Below, piece after piece: positions 26,121 to 34,420 of a DNA stretch of 42,033 nucleotides. The stretch's first letter is position 1. Each line of letters begins with the position of its first letter. Both the position numbers and the translations under genes were made by a program. The DNA is taken from assembly GCA_035310125.1 (NCBI GenBank), contig DATGEP010000089.1, positions 1-42,033 on the forward strand. The letters are read 5' to 3'. The stretch comes from DATGEP01 sp035310125. GTDB lineage: Bacteria > Chloroflexota > Ktedonobacteria > Ktedonobacterales > JADMIN01. A model generated the notes under the pieces. The model saw nothing but the letters and a program-made list of their open reading frames with translations, had not been told where the DNA came from and ran no database searches.

Positions 26121-27366
26121 CCTTACTCTCCCCATGCTCCGCGACCCTTCCATCCCGCACGATGAGATCGTGCTGGTAGCTCCAGGCCATCCACGCCTCT
26201 GGATGCTGACGCAGAAACGCCTCAGCCGTCGCGTACAGCCGAGCCGTCAAATCCTCGATCTGGGCACGGCGTGGAAGGTCTGGATTGGCATACAGCGGCG
26301 GCCAAACAGAAATCACCGTCTTCCCGCCCCGTTGATAGGTAGCTTCGAATACAAGCGGCTTACCGCTGCGTGCGGCCAACCACGCCGGGCCATCGAAGCG
26401 ATACATCGGGCGGCCCATAAATCCAATGCACGGCAGTGTGGCTGCAGCCACGACATCTTGCGCGGGCGCATCGAAGGCGAGCAGCGCGAGCTGCCCGGCG
26501 CACAGCCGCGCCAGCAGCGCTTTCCCCGCCATGGATGAGTGGCTGTTCAGGATGGTCGCATACCGGCCATACACCTCCAATGCGGGAGGTGTATCGTCCC
26601 CGACGTTGGCACCCAGTGACGTCGTGTCCGCCAGCACCGCGGACGCCCATCCCGACGCGCCGAGCAGCGGAATAACGCCCGTATACAGACCAGTATGCAG
26701 GCTCGTGACTACGCCGCCCCCCGTATCACGCAGCGTCCGCTCCAGCTCCCTGAAGCTCTCCGCATCGAAAAGCATGGCGGTCAGCCGATACAGTCGCTCC
26801 GGCGCGAGCACCAGCGCGAGATACATCATGAAAAACGTCCGCGCGCTCGCCGCCGCGCAGGAGCGCGCGATGCCATACCGCCACCGCTGGCGCGTACACG
26901 AATAGCCGCTGGCCCGCAGATTGGCATCCACGTAAGGCTGAATCTGCCCCACAGTGCGAGCAACTAGCGGTGTAAAGGGGAGCAGAACGAGCAGCGCGCG
27001 CAGCACGGCGAACGGCAGCAGCGGTATCACAAGCGACGCCAGCGTGAGCGCCCGTCCTAACAGCAGCGAAAGCGCCGAGCGTGTGCGCCAGCGCAGGTCC
27101 CGTCGAGGCACCTCCGTGGTGATTGCGCCAATGGTGTCGAGCCGGTCCACGAGCGATGCCACGCGCAGGCCCGCTCCCTGCTGCTGGGCCTCCACCCACA
27201 CGCGCACATCCTGTTCTGAGTAGCCGCGAATGAGCCGCGCCACGGCGCGGCTCCCGAGAGCATCGGTCAGCAAGATCACGCTGGAGCCGGGATGGACGAG
27301 GACAACGCCGCCGCGAATGCGCACCATGAAGAGGGATGTGCGCAGGTAGCGATCGGTACGCGGCAT
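26095..27366 (-). CDS. LPLAT-type acyltransferase with PqqD-like N-terminus
   Basis: The C-terminal part (about 140-400) resembles the LpxL/HtrB lysophospholipid acyltransferase family, including the closing HPEAWMAWSYQHD. The catalytic H-x4-(D/E) motif appears altered: His224 in SLHTGLYTG has Thr at the acidic position. Residues about 1-80 look like a PqqD-like winged-helix domain (GGVVLVHPGSSVILLTDALG ... RVASLVDRL), and hydrophobic helices occupy about 98-135. The start at 27366 is chosen because AGGAGG lies 5 bases before it; the open frame to 27600 has no ribosome binding site and reads as non-coding. It overlaps the glycosyltransferase, suggesting a joint role in making an acylated glycan or glycolipid. 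Confidence 0.75.
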   Translation of the reverse strand: MPRTDRYLRTSLFMVRIRGGVVLVHPGSSVILLTDALGSRAVARLIRGYSEQDVRVWVEAQQQGAGLRVASLVDRLDTIGAITTEVPRRDLRWRTRSALSLLLGRALTLASLVIPLLPFAVLRALLVLLPFTPLVARTVGQIQPYVDANLRASGYSCTRQRWRYGIARSCAAASARTFFMMYLALVLAPERLYRLTAMLFDAESFRELERTLRDTGGGVVTSLHTGLYTGVIPLLGASGWASAVLADTTSLGANVGDDTPPALEVYGRYATILNSHSSMAGKALLARLCAGQLALLAFDAPAQDVVAAATLPCIGFMGRPMYRFDGPAWLAARSGKPLVFEATYQRGGKTVISVWPPLYANPDLPRRAQIEDLTARLYATAEAFLRQHPEAWMAWSYQHDLIVRDGRVAEHGESKDGAVLTST

Positions 27367-27593
27367 CAAGGCCTCCTGCTTCCTCACCCACGCGAACATC
27401 GCATCGCGCTGGGACGCCAGCAACATACAACGACATACCCAGCATATCCCTACTGTAAAGTGAAGACCGCGCCTCATCGGCAGATGGTGCGGTGAAGATA
27501 CGGTTGTGATGAGCACAATATCTGTTGGAGTTTCCGTTTCGATGGCAGCTCGCTCCGGCGTCACATGAGACATGCACCGGGTTTTCGTTGGTC

Positions 27594-27623
27594 TTGACAT
27601 GAATATTTAGGTATTGGTATACT
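27594..27623 (+). promoter_or_regulatory. Promoter of the metal-regulator/mntH operon
   Basis: TTGACA (27594-27599) and TATACT (27618-27623) are 18 bases apart. The spacer and -10 flank are AT-rich and contain an imperfect dyad around GTATTGGTATAC, a plausible site for autoregulation by the DtxR-family product. The predicted leader is about 30 bases. Confidence 0.7.
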
Positions 27624-27659
27624 ATATTTTAGAGATGTAAAAATATCTGGAGGTGGCCG

Positions 27660-28370
27660 GTGCATCCCGAATCGCGCGAGCTGCCCACACGCGCCGTAGA
27701 CTGCTTGAAGCTCATATACAAGCTCCGCGAGCGTGGCGAGCGGATTACAACCTCTGCCATCCGTGAGCGGCTGGAAGGACTTGAGCCAAAGGGCCAGCTC
27801 AGCGAAGCGACCGTCACGCAGCTTTTCAAGTGGCTGGCCGAGCGTGACTATGTGATTCATGTCCCCTATCACGGTGTCGAGCTTACGAGCATCGGTGAGA
27901 TGGTAGCGGCGGAGCTTGTCCGCCATCACCGCCTCCTCGAAACGTTCCTCGTCCGCATTATGGGCTTTGCGCTGGATGAAGTGGATGCCGAGGCCGAGCG
28001 ACTGGAACACGCTATCTCCGAGGCGTTTGAGGACCGTATGGATACGCTGCTTGGCTATCCCACTGAGGATCCTCACGGCGATCCTATTCCAAGCAAATCT
28101 GGTGTCGTGGTCGAGGTGCCTACGCAGCCTCTCTCGGAGCTGGCGTTGGAGCGCGAGGCCATTGTGCGGCGGGTCAGTGATGACGATGCTGAGATGCTGC
28201 GCTACCTCGCAGCCCTCGGTCTTGTCCCCGGCGCCAGCGTGCGCGTGCGGGACCGGGCGCCTTTCGGTGGGCCGCTACGTGTACATGTTGGCGAACCGGG
28301 CGACGGCACTGAGCACGCGGTCGGTCCATCACTCGCGGCGGGCGTCCTCGTTACGCCCGTCACCCATTGA
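27660..28370 (+). CDS. DtxR/MntR-family metal-dependent repressor
   Basis: The 236-residue protein has the three-part DtxR layout. An N-terminal winged helix-turn-helix (about 8-75) includes LSEATVTQLFKWLAERDYV. A dimerisation and metal-binding domain (about 76-145) contains the HHRLLETFL segment and DPHGDPIP. A C-terminal FeoA/SH3-like domain lies at about 155-236. The GTG start has GGAGG 6 bases upstream. It lies 17 bases before mntH in one operon, so it most likely senses Mn(II) or Fe(II) and represses the transporter. The FeoA-like domain is a feature of DtxR/IdeR types rather than the short MntR type, so the metal is uncertain. Confidence 0.88.
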   Translation: MHPESRELPTRAVDCLKLIYKLRERGERITTSAIRERLEGLEPKGQLSEATVTQLFKWLAERDYVIHVPYHGVELTSIGEMVAAELVRHHRLLETFLVRIMGFALDEVDAEAERLEHAISEAFEDRMDTLLGYPTEDPHGDPIPSKSGVVVEVPTQPLSELALEREAIVRRVSDDDAEMLRYLAALGLVPGASVRVRDRAPFGGPLRVHVGEPGDGTEHAVGPSLAAGVLVTPVTH

Positions 28371-28386
28371 GATGTAGGTCTTACGT

Positions 28387-29733
28387 ATGGATGTCACGAC
28401 ACGTAATGTCCGGCGGCTGGGAGCAGGAGCGTCTGGCCCGCTCGATGTGATTGTGGGGCACGGCAGCGGGCGCACTGTCGAAGCGGCACGCGCTGTGCTT
28501 GCCAGTGGGAAGGGCTTCTCGCTGCGCCGTGCGCTGCCGTTCGTAGGGCCAGCCTTCATCGCCTCAGTCGCCTATGTTGATCCTGGTAACTTCGCCACCA
28601 ATATCCAGGCCGGCTCGCAGTTCGGCTACCTTCTCCTCTGGGTCGTTCTCCTCTCAAATCTTATGGCGATTCTCTTACAGACCCTCTCCGCTAAGCTGGG
28701 CATTGCTACCGGCCGTAGTCTGCCTGAGCTTTGCCGCCAGTATCTCCCGAAGCGGCTCAGCATCGGCCTCTGGGTCGTCGCTGAAGTCGGCGCTATGGCG
28801 ACCGATCTGGCCGAGTTTCTGGGCGCTGCCGTCGGGTTCAATCTCCTGCTGCACGTTCCCCTCTTCCTTGCCGGACTGCTCACTGGCGCCGCAACCTTCG
28901 CCATTCTGATGCTGCAACGCTTCGGCTTTCGTCCGCTTGAGGCCGTCATCACAGCGCTCGTCGGCGTCATCGCCCTGAGCTACCTCGTCGAGATTTTCCT
29001 CGCAAAGCCGGACGCCGGTCAGGTAGCCTTCCACACCTTCGTGCCGCTGCTCAGCGGGCGGGCCAGCGTGCTGCTGGCGGTCGGCATGCTGGGTGCGACG
29101 GTCATGCCCCACGTCATTTATCTGCACTCAGCGCTCACCCAAAACCGAGTCAAGCCGCGCAACCAGAAAGAGGCCCGGCGTATCTTCCGCTTCGAGCAGG
29201 TGGACATCTGGGTGGCGCTTGGCATCGCCGGACTAGTGAACGGCGCGATGGTACTGATGGCCGCCTCGGTCTTCTTCGGCACGGGCCGCACCACCATCGC
29301 GACGCTCGAAACGGCTTTCCAGACACTCACACCGCTGGTGGGCGGCGGCGCCTCGGCGCTCTTTGGGCTGGCGCTGCTCGCATCGGGCCTCTCATCCTCC
29401 GCCGTCGGCACCTACGCCGGCCAGGTCATAATGGAAGGCTTTCTCGGCTGGCGCGTCCCCGTCTGGCTGCGGCGTGCCATCACGATGCTGCCCGCGCTCG
29501 TCGTCATCGCGATTGGGGTAGACCCCACCATGACGCTTGTCATCAGCCAGGTCGTCCTCAGCTTTGTGCTGCCTTTCGCGATCGTGCCCCTTCTCTACTT
29601 CACCAGCCGGCGCGACATCATGCGTGGCCTTGTCAACCACCGTGTCACGAAGGCCCTCGGCTGGGTAGTTGCCGCCGCCATCGTTGTCCTCAACGTTGTC
29701 CTGCTCTACACCACTTTCGGCGGCCGGATATAA
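28387..29733 (+). CDS. mntH: Nramp-family divalent metal transporter
   Basis: This proton-coupled importer of Mn(II) and related ions has the two family-defining metal-site motifs: Asp65-Pro-Gly-Asn68 in TM1 (VAYVDPGNFATN) and Met240-Pro-His242 in TM6 (GATVMPHVIYLH). Eleven hydrophobic helices fit the LeuT-type fold of bacterial MntH, and SAKLGIATGRSLPELCR is typical. About 48 N-terminal residues precede TM1, longer than in many MntH proteins. Cotranscription with the upstream DtxR-type gene supports a role in metal homeostasis. The ribosome binding site is weak. Confidence 0.93.
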   Translation: MDVTTRNVRRLGAGASGPLDVIVGHGSGRTVEAARAVLASGKGFSLRRALPFVGPAFIASVAYVDPGNFATNIQAGSQFGYLLLWVVLLSNLMAILLQTLSAKLGIATGRSLPELCRQYLPKRLSIGLWVVAEVGAMATDLAEFLGAAVGFNLLLHVPLFLAGLLTGAATFAILMLQRFGFRPLEAVITALVGVIALSYLVEIFLAKPDAGQVAFHTFVPLLSGRASVLLAVGMLGATVMPHVIYLHSALTQNRVKPRNQKEARRIFRFEQVDIWVALGIAGLVNGAMVLMAASVFFGTGRTTIATLETAFQTLTPLVGGGASALFGLALLASGLSSSAVGTYAGQVIMEGFLGWRVPVWLRRAITMLPALVVIAIGVDPTMTLVISQVVLSFVLPFAIVPLLYFTSRRDIMRGLVNHRVTKALGWVVAAAIVVLNVVLLYTTFGGRI

Positions 29734-29769
29734 GCCCCCACCGATTGCTCCATATGCATACTACCAGGC

Positions 29770-29960
29770 GCTCTGAGTGAGCCAGAGCACATGGCAGCAC
29801 GGAGCGATGGCACAACGAGACCTTGTCCCCTTCCGCGATGACCTCCCCAACAGTCATATGGAAATCGGGAAACGCAGTAGTGAGCAAGCGTCGTTGGCCC
29901 ACTGACAGGCACGAAGAGAAGTGATTCGTTAGACACCCCCTAGTACAACCTCCAGCAGAC
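29770..29960 (-). pseudogene. Remnant of a SnoaL-like (ester cyclase/NTF2-fold) gene
   Basis: On the minus strand about 29818-29886 translates as LTTAFPDFHMTVGEVIAEGD followed by KV, a close match to the conserved core of SnoaL-like proteins as I remember it (TAFPDLHxTVEDxIAEGDKV). Upstream, a fragment ending in VGQRRL keeps the same frame; downstream, the sequence loses the family pattern and shifts frame. No start or ribosome binding site is visible, so this is a decayed gene. Boundaries are approximate. Confidence 0.6.
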
Positions 29961-30071
29961 AAAGGTCCGGCAATGCGGCTCCGCCAGCGTGGCAGCCGGG
30001 CGCAATTATATTCGACGCGACTCAGTGACCGGGAAGAAGGCAAGAACACAGCGCAGGCAAGCCCAGCCGAA

Positions 30072-30098
30072 CATGGGGTAAAATAGCGATAACCCATG
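30072..30098 (+). promoter_or_regulatory. Dyad around a -10-like element before the DinB-like gene
   Basis: CATGGG (30072-30077) and CCCATG (30093-30098) are perfect inverted arms flanking TAAAAT-like sequence. The site is about 130 bases upstream of the 30228 start. It could be an operator overlapping a promoter, but no strong -35 was found. Confidence 0.25.
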
Positions 30099-30227
30099 AT
30101 CCTGTGTGGAGCTCTGGTACGTTACGCTGGAGAACCTCCGCGCAGAGGGAACCGCCGTGCAGGCTACGTTGACTATCACCGGGACCCAGACCCTCTTTCG
30201 CCATTTGCTATCCAGAAGGAGTCGCGC

Positions 30228-30767
30228 ATGGAATATCAATACGAGCATGCTGTCGCCGTTCTACGCCGGACGCCAGCTACTCTGACGGCGTTCCTGCGTG
30301 GGCTGCCTGAGGCGTGGACAAAAAGCACAGAGGGACCAGATACCTGGAGCGCCTATGATATTGTCGGGCACCTGCTGAACGCCGAAGTCACCGATTGGAT
30401 CGAGCGCACCCGTATCATCATCGAACATGGCGAGCAACGACCTTTCGACTCGTTCAATCGGACGGCAATGTTTGAGAAGTATCAGGGGTTCTCACTCGAC
30501 CAGCTGCTCACGGCGTTCGAGCAGGCGCGCACGAACAATCTGGCGACACTGAGCGAGCTGCACATCACACCTGAGAAATTACCCCTTAAAGGCACGCATC
30601 CAGCGCTGGGAACCGTCACGCTGAGCCAGCTGCTGGCAACGTGGGTGGTTCACGACCTCAACCATATTGGCCAGATCGTCGAGGTGATGTCACGGCAATA
30701 CGCCGAGGCGGTTGGCCCGTGGAGCGCATACCTCGCCATCCTCACACGGCCAATCCTCACCGAATAG
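30228..30767 (+). CDS. DinB-like (DinB_2/YfiT fold) metalloprotein
   Basis: The 179-residue four-helix protein belongs to the DinB superfamily of metal-dependent, thiol-transferase-like proteins; the molecular role of most members is unknown. The three expected His metal ligands are His48 in YDIVGHLLNAE and His142 and His146 in WVVHDLNHIGQI. The start at 30228 has AGAAGGAG 7 bases upstream; the frame is open back to 30096, but the extension lacks family similarity. It is a single gene without an obvious operon partner. Confidence 0.88.
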   Translation: MEYQYEHAVAVLRRTPATLTAFLRGLPEAWTKSTEGPDTWSAYDIVGHLLNAEVTDWIERTRIIIEHGEQRPFDSFNRTAMFEKYQGFSLDQLLTAFEQARTNNLATLSELHITPEKLPLKGTHPALGTVTLSQLLATWVVHDLNHIGQIVEVMSRQYAEAVGPWSAYLAILTRPILTE

Positions 30768-30919
30768 CTTTCTCGCGTCGTACGCGCAGGACAACGACAT
30801 GCTATGCGCCGCGCATCCTCCTCCAAGCTGATCCAACGTGGCTGGTGCCGCGGGTGTTTGCCCAGGTACCCGCTCATCCGCGCCAGTCGCGCCTCATCTA
30901 ACTCAGACTCCCTATGCAC
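30650..30919 (-). CDS. Possible small protein with ideal ribosome binding site
   Basis: A GTG at 30919 is preceded by AAAGGAGGT (30929-30937) with 9-base spacing. The first 40 codons read as ordinary protein, beginning MHRESELDEARLARMSGYLG and continuing KHPRHQPRWISLEEDARRI. The frame then continues antisense through the last 118 bases of the DinB-like gene, where it looks non-coding. It may be a small gene whose true 3' end was lost, or a truncated remnant. No family is recognised. Confidence 0.35.
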   Translation of the reverse strand: MHRESELDEARLARMSGYLGKHPRHQPRWISLEEDARRIACRCPARTTRESYSVRIGRVRMARYALHGPTASAYCRDITSTIWPIWLRS

Positions 30920-31046
30920 GCGTTTTAGACCTCCTTTATGGTATTTACCGTTGCCCAGATTCCATGTAGACTGCTCAAAATACCTCGCGCACGCCGCGGC
31001 GTATAGTGCGTAACCTATCGTGGCTCACGACTGAGGAGACCCACCT

Positions 31047-31994
31047 ATGAGCGAGCGTTCGCCACTTCCGCAGCCACCGGCGCTGCTAGACGATGCACCG
31101 GGCAGCGAGATGCCGGTCGTCATTCTCAATCCGGCATGTGGGATGGGGATGGCGCGCAAGCTGCGCGGCCCCATCGAGCAGGCGCTGGCTGGTGGACGCG
31201 GCGAGCTGGTCGTCACGCGCGCGCCGGGCGAGGCGGCGCGCCTGGCGGAGGCCGCCGCACGCGCTGGGCGGGACGTGGTCGTGGTGGGTGGCGACGGTAC
31301 GCTCAACGAGGCCGCCGGTGGTATCCTGGCCTCCGGGCGTCCGGCGCGACTTGGCATCGTACCCGCCGGAACTGGCAATGACTATGCCTATGAGACGCTG
31401 AAGCTGCCCCGCGAGCCGCTCCAGGCGCTCGAAGTCGCTCTCGCGGGCAAGCCGGTGGTGATGGATGTCGGCGAGGTGAACGGCCGCCATTTCCTCAACT
31501 CGCTCGGCGTCGGCATAGACGCCAATATCGCCGCCGTTGCCGAGCACCTCAAGCGGCTACCCCTCATGCGCGGCCAAACGCTCTATTGGACGGCCAGCCT
31601 GAGCGAGCTGCTCTTTCACTATGACCGCTGCCCCCAGCTCACCGTTACGTCTGACGATCAGATAGTACCGAGCCGGCTGTTCGCGCTCGCCGCCGTCAGC
31701 ATCGGCCCCACGTATGGGGGCGGCTTCCGCATCAATCCCGATGCCGACCCCACCGATGGCTACTTCGACCTCTGCACGATTACCAAACCGCCGTGGCTGC
31801 GTGCGCTGCGCCTCTTGCCGCTCGTCGAGCAGGGGCGACACCTCGATCAGCGCGAAGTCAGCCACCAGCGCGTCCGCCATGTCATTCTGGAGGCGCGGCA
31901 GCCCATCCACGCACATCTCGACGGTGAAGTTATCACGGCGCAGCGCTTCGAGGCACGAATCCTGCCCGCAGCTCTACAGGTGCGCCGGCCATAG
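31047..31994 (+). CDS. Diacylglycerol kinase-like lipid kinase (YegS/DgkB type)
   Basis: The 315-residue protein has the diacylglycerol-kinase catalytic fold. The nucleotide-binding GGDGTLNE (81-88) follows a strand in VVVVGG, and GIVPAGTGNDYAYE (103-116) is the second conserved loop. A beta-rich C-terminal domain includes FLNSLGVGIDANIA, YGGGFRINPDADPTDG and HLDGEVI. Members phosphorylate diacylglycerol, sphingosine-type lipids or related polyprenol-linked lipids; the substrate cannot be told from sequence. The gene is probably monocistronic, and its stop lies inside a strong hairpin. Confidence 0.9.
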   Translation: MSERSPLPQPPALLDDAPGSEMPVVILNPACGMGMARKLRGPIEQALAGGRGELVVTRAPGEAARLAEAAARAGRDVVVVGGDGTLNEAAGGILASGRPARLGIVPAGTGNDYAYETLKLPREPLQALEVALAGKPVVMDVGEVNGRHFLNSLGVGIDANIAAVAEHLKRLPLMRGQTLYWTASLSELLFHYDRCPQLTVTSDDQIVPSRLFALAAVSIGPTYGGGFRINPDADPTDGYFDLCTITKPPWLRALRLLPLVEQGRHLDQREVSHQRVRHVILEARQPIHAHLDGEVITAQRFEARILPAALQVRRP

Positions 31995-32015
31995 CGTGGC
32001 TGTATGGCCGGCGCA
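31981..32015 (+). terminator. 12-bp perfect hairpin overlapping a stop codon
   Basis: TGCGCCGGCCAT (31981-31992) and ATGGCCGGCGCA (32004-32015) form a perfect 12-bp stem with an 11-base loop. The left arm ends inside the TAG stop of the lipid kinase gene. No U-tract follows, so it may be an mRNA 3' end structure or an intrinsic terminator of the U-poor type. Confidence 0.5.
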
Positions 32016-32121
32016 CTGGCTTGTCCTGGCGCGACCGCGTGGCGGGTTATGGGTAGGGGCGGCTCTCTGGCCGTATTGGTGTAGCCCAAAAAGAAGGGTG
32101 CTCAGAGTGGCAATGCAGCTG

Positions 32122-32130
32122 TGCTACACT
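32122..32130 (+). promoter_or_regulatory. Extended -10 promoter of ligA
   Basis: TG-C-TACACT is an extended -10 element. Transcription from it would begin near 32137, downstream of the first in-frame GTG at 32121. This supports the later GTG at 32172 as the ligA start. Confidence 0.45.
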
Positions 32131-32171
32131 GCCCGGCGGAATACCTGATAGGCAAATGGGGAGGGCATTGG

Positions 32172-34328
32172 GTGGCTCAGAAAAAGAAGCCGGCGGAAAT
32201 AACCAACGCGGAGACGGCACATACGAGCACGAATGGCCCAACGTCAGAGAGCGGCACACTTGAAGCGCGGCTGCGCGAGCTACGTGAGCGCATCAAGGAG
32301 GCCGACTACGCCTACTATACGCTCGATAATCCGACGCTCTCTGACGCCGACTACGATTCCCTGATGCGTGAGCTGCACGCGCTGGAAGCAACTAACCCCG
32401 CACTGGTCACCGCCGAATCGCCAACTCAGCATGTCAGTGGCGAGGCTGCCGTGGGCTTCGCCAAGGTGCGCCACGGTACGCCTATGCTGAGCCTTGCCAA
32501 CGTGCGCTCGCCCGAAGAGCTGAGGGCGTGGGCGCAGCGAGCACAGAATTTGCTCCCCAGCGCGAGATTCGCGTATGTATGCGAGCCGAAGATTGATGGC
32601 CTCAGCATGAACCTCACATATGAGCACGGACGGCTCACCTGCGGCGCCACGCGCGGCAACGGCGAGATCGGCGAGGATGTGACAGCCAACGTGCGTACCA
32701 TCAACGAGATTCCACAACAGCTTCCGGATACTGGCGAGGCGCCGCTGCCTGAGCGTGTGGAGGTGCGCGGCGAGGTGTATATGTTGCAGGCGGACTTCGA
32801 GGCTCTGAACGAGCGGCTGGCTGACGAGGCACAGGCGACTGGCACACCACCGCGTCTCTTCGCCAATGCCCGCAACGCTGCCGCTGGCTCGTTGCGCCAG
32901 AAAGATCCGCGCATCAGCGCGATGCGTCCGCTCTCCTTCCTGGCGTACCATATTGGCCTCATCGAGGGCGCGCCGGAGCCACGGACGCAGTGGGAGCTGG
33001 TGAAGTGGCTGCGCGCCTGGGGATTTCCGGTCAGCCCGCGGGCAAAGCGCGTCGAGTCGCTGGAGGCGGCGCAGGCATACTGTGATGCGACCGAGGCGGA
33101 CCGCTTCAGTATTCCGTTTGCCATTGACGGCGCGGTGCTCAAGATTGACGAGCGCTGGCAGCAACAGGAGCTCGGCACTGTCGCGCGCGACCCGCGCTGG
33201 GCGATTGCCTACAAATTCGTCCCCATCGAGGCGACATCGAAGCTGCGCGATATCGTCGTTACGGTTGGGCGTACCGGGGCCGTCACCCCGAACGCCCGCT
33301 TCGATCCGGTGCATATCGGCGGCGTTGTCGTCTCGCGCGCGCAGCTTTTCAACGCCGACGAGGTGGCTCGCAAAGACCTGCGCATCGGCGACACGATTGT
33401 GGTGCAGCGCCACGGCGACGTGATTCCCGGCGTGGTGAAGGCGCTGATCGAGCTACGCGACGGCACCGAACGTGTCTGGGCATTCCCGGAAGCATGTCCG
33501 TTCTGCTCCACGCGACTCGTGCGTAACGAGGGTGAGAAGGTGACGTACTGCCCGAATGAGAAGTGTCCCGCCCGCACGCTCGAAGGCTTCAAGCACTTCG
33601 TCGGACGGGAGGCGATGGACATTCGCGGACTGGGCGATGAGATTGTGGGGCGGCTCGTCAACGCGGGACTGGTCCGCGACGTGGCGGACTTCTATGCGGT
33701 GACGCTGGATGATCTGCTCGCGCTGCCTGGATTCCAGCAGAAAAGCGCGACGAACCTGCTGAACGCCATTCAGACGAGCAAGGAGCGTCCGTTTGCGCGG
33801 GTGTTGTTGGCAGTGGGCATCCGCTTTGTCGGTCAGAAGGCAGCGGAGATACTCGCCGAGAATCTCCGCTCGATGGAGGCGCTCTTTGCCGCCTCGCAGG
33901 AAGAGATTGCCGCTCTGCCAGGCATCGGCCCGAAGATCGCCGAAAGCGTCTATCAGTGGGCGCAAGACCCAGCCAACCGAGCGCTGGTGGACCGGCTCGC
34001 CGCCGCCGGCCTCCAGATGCGACAGCCTGATGATGCGCCCGCCGCGGGTGACGCGGAGAGCCAGCCCTTCGCCGGCCAGACATTCCTGCTCACAGGTTCA
34101 CTCGATCGGCTGACGCGCGGGCAGGCGGAGCAGGCGATTCAGTCGCTCGGTGGCAAGGTCGCACCGACTGTCACCAAATCGCTGAGTCATCTCATCGTCG
34201 GCTCGGCGCCCGGCAGCAAGCTCCAGAAAGCTGAAAAGCTCGGCGTTCCCATCCACGATGAGGCGTGGCTGGTCGAGCAGCTCACGACGCACGACGCCAT
34301 GCCCGGCGAGCGCAAACGGTTGGGGTGA
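32172..34328 (+). CDS. ligA: NAD-dependent DNA ligase
   Basis: This enzyme seals nicks in replication and repair using NAD+. The domains are in family order: an Ia domain with the NAD-binding YYTLDNPTLSDADYD, an adenylation domain with the active-site lysine in CEPKIDGLSM (Lys140 from this start), an OB fold, a Cys4 zinc finger (CPFCSTRL ... YCPNEKCPA), helix-hairpin-helix repeats (LPGFQQKSATNLL; LPGIGPKIAESV) and a C-terminal BRCT domain (FAGQTFLLTGSLDRLTRGQA). The start is the GTG at 32172 with GGAGG 7 bases upstream (718 residues); the frame is open to 32121. About 25 extra polar N-terminal residues are present. Confidence 0.96.
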   Translation: MAQKKKPAEITNAETAHTSTNGPTSESGTLEARLRELRERIKEADYAYYTLDNPTLSDADYDSLMRELHALEATNPALVTAESPTQHVSGEAAVGFAKVRHGTPMLSLANVRSPEELRAWAQRAQNLLPSARFAYVCEPKIDGLSMNLTYEHGRLTCGATRGNGEIGEDVTANVRTINEIPQQLPDTGEAPLPERVEVRGEVYMLQADFEALNERLADEAQATGTPPRLFANARNAAAGSLRQKDPRISAMRPLSFLAYHIGLIEGAPEPRTQWELVKWLRAWGFPVSPRAKRVESLEAAQAYCDATEADRFSIPFAIDGAVLKIDERWQQQELGTVARDPRWAIAYKFVPIEATSKLRDIVVTVGRTGAVTPNARFDPVHIGGVVVSRAQLFNADEVARKDLRIGDTIVVQRHGDVIPGVVKALIELRDGTERVWAFPEACPFCSTRLVRNEGEKVTYCPNEKCPARTLEGFKHFVGREAMDIRGLGDEIVGRLVNAGLVRDVADFYAVTLDDLLALPGFQQKSATNLLNAIQTSKERPFARVLLAVGIRFVGQKAAEILAENLRSMEALFAASQEEIAALPGIGPKIAESVYQWAQDPANRALVDRLAAAGLQMRQPDDAPAAGDAESQPFAGQTFLLTGSLDRLTRGQAEQAIQSLGGKVAPTVTKSLSHLIVGSAPGSKLQKAEKLGVPIHDEAWLVEQLTTHDAMPGERKRLG

Positions 34329-34420
34329 CGCGGAGCATCTTCAGCCTCTCTTGCGTAACCATATCATAGACCGCCTGTAACTGGCCCTTGATCTGGCAAT
34401 GCACTGCTTGGGCGCCTTCT

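Larger units (their letters stand above)
29734..30227. other. Intergenic region with a gene remnant
   Basis: This 494-base gap holds a SnoaL-like remnant on the minus strand (about 29770-29960), a TAAAAT -10-like element inside a small dyad (30072-30098) and the ribosome binding site of the DinB-like gene. No intact gene was found. Confidence 0.5.

Noticed and set aside
29690..30097. Full 135-codon minus-strand frame as an intact gene
   Set aside because: Only about 25 residues resemble a family (SnoaL-like). The ends are random and no ribosome binding site is present, so only the core is listed, as a remnant.
32280..33413. Minus-strand frame of 377 codons antisense to ligA
   Set aside because: Shadow frame of a strongly conserved gene, with no ribosome binding site or recognisable domain.
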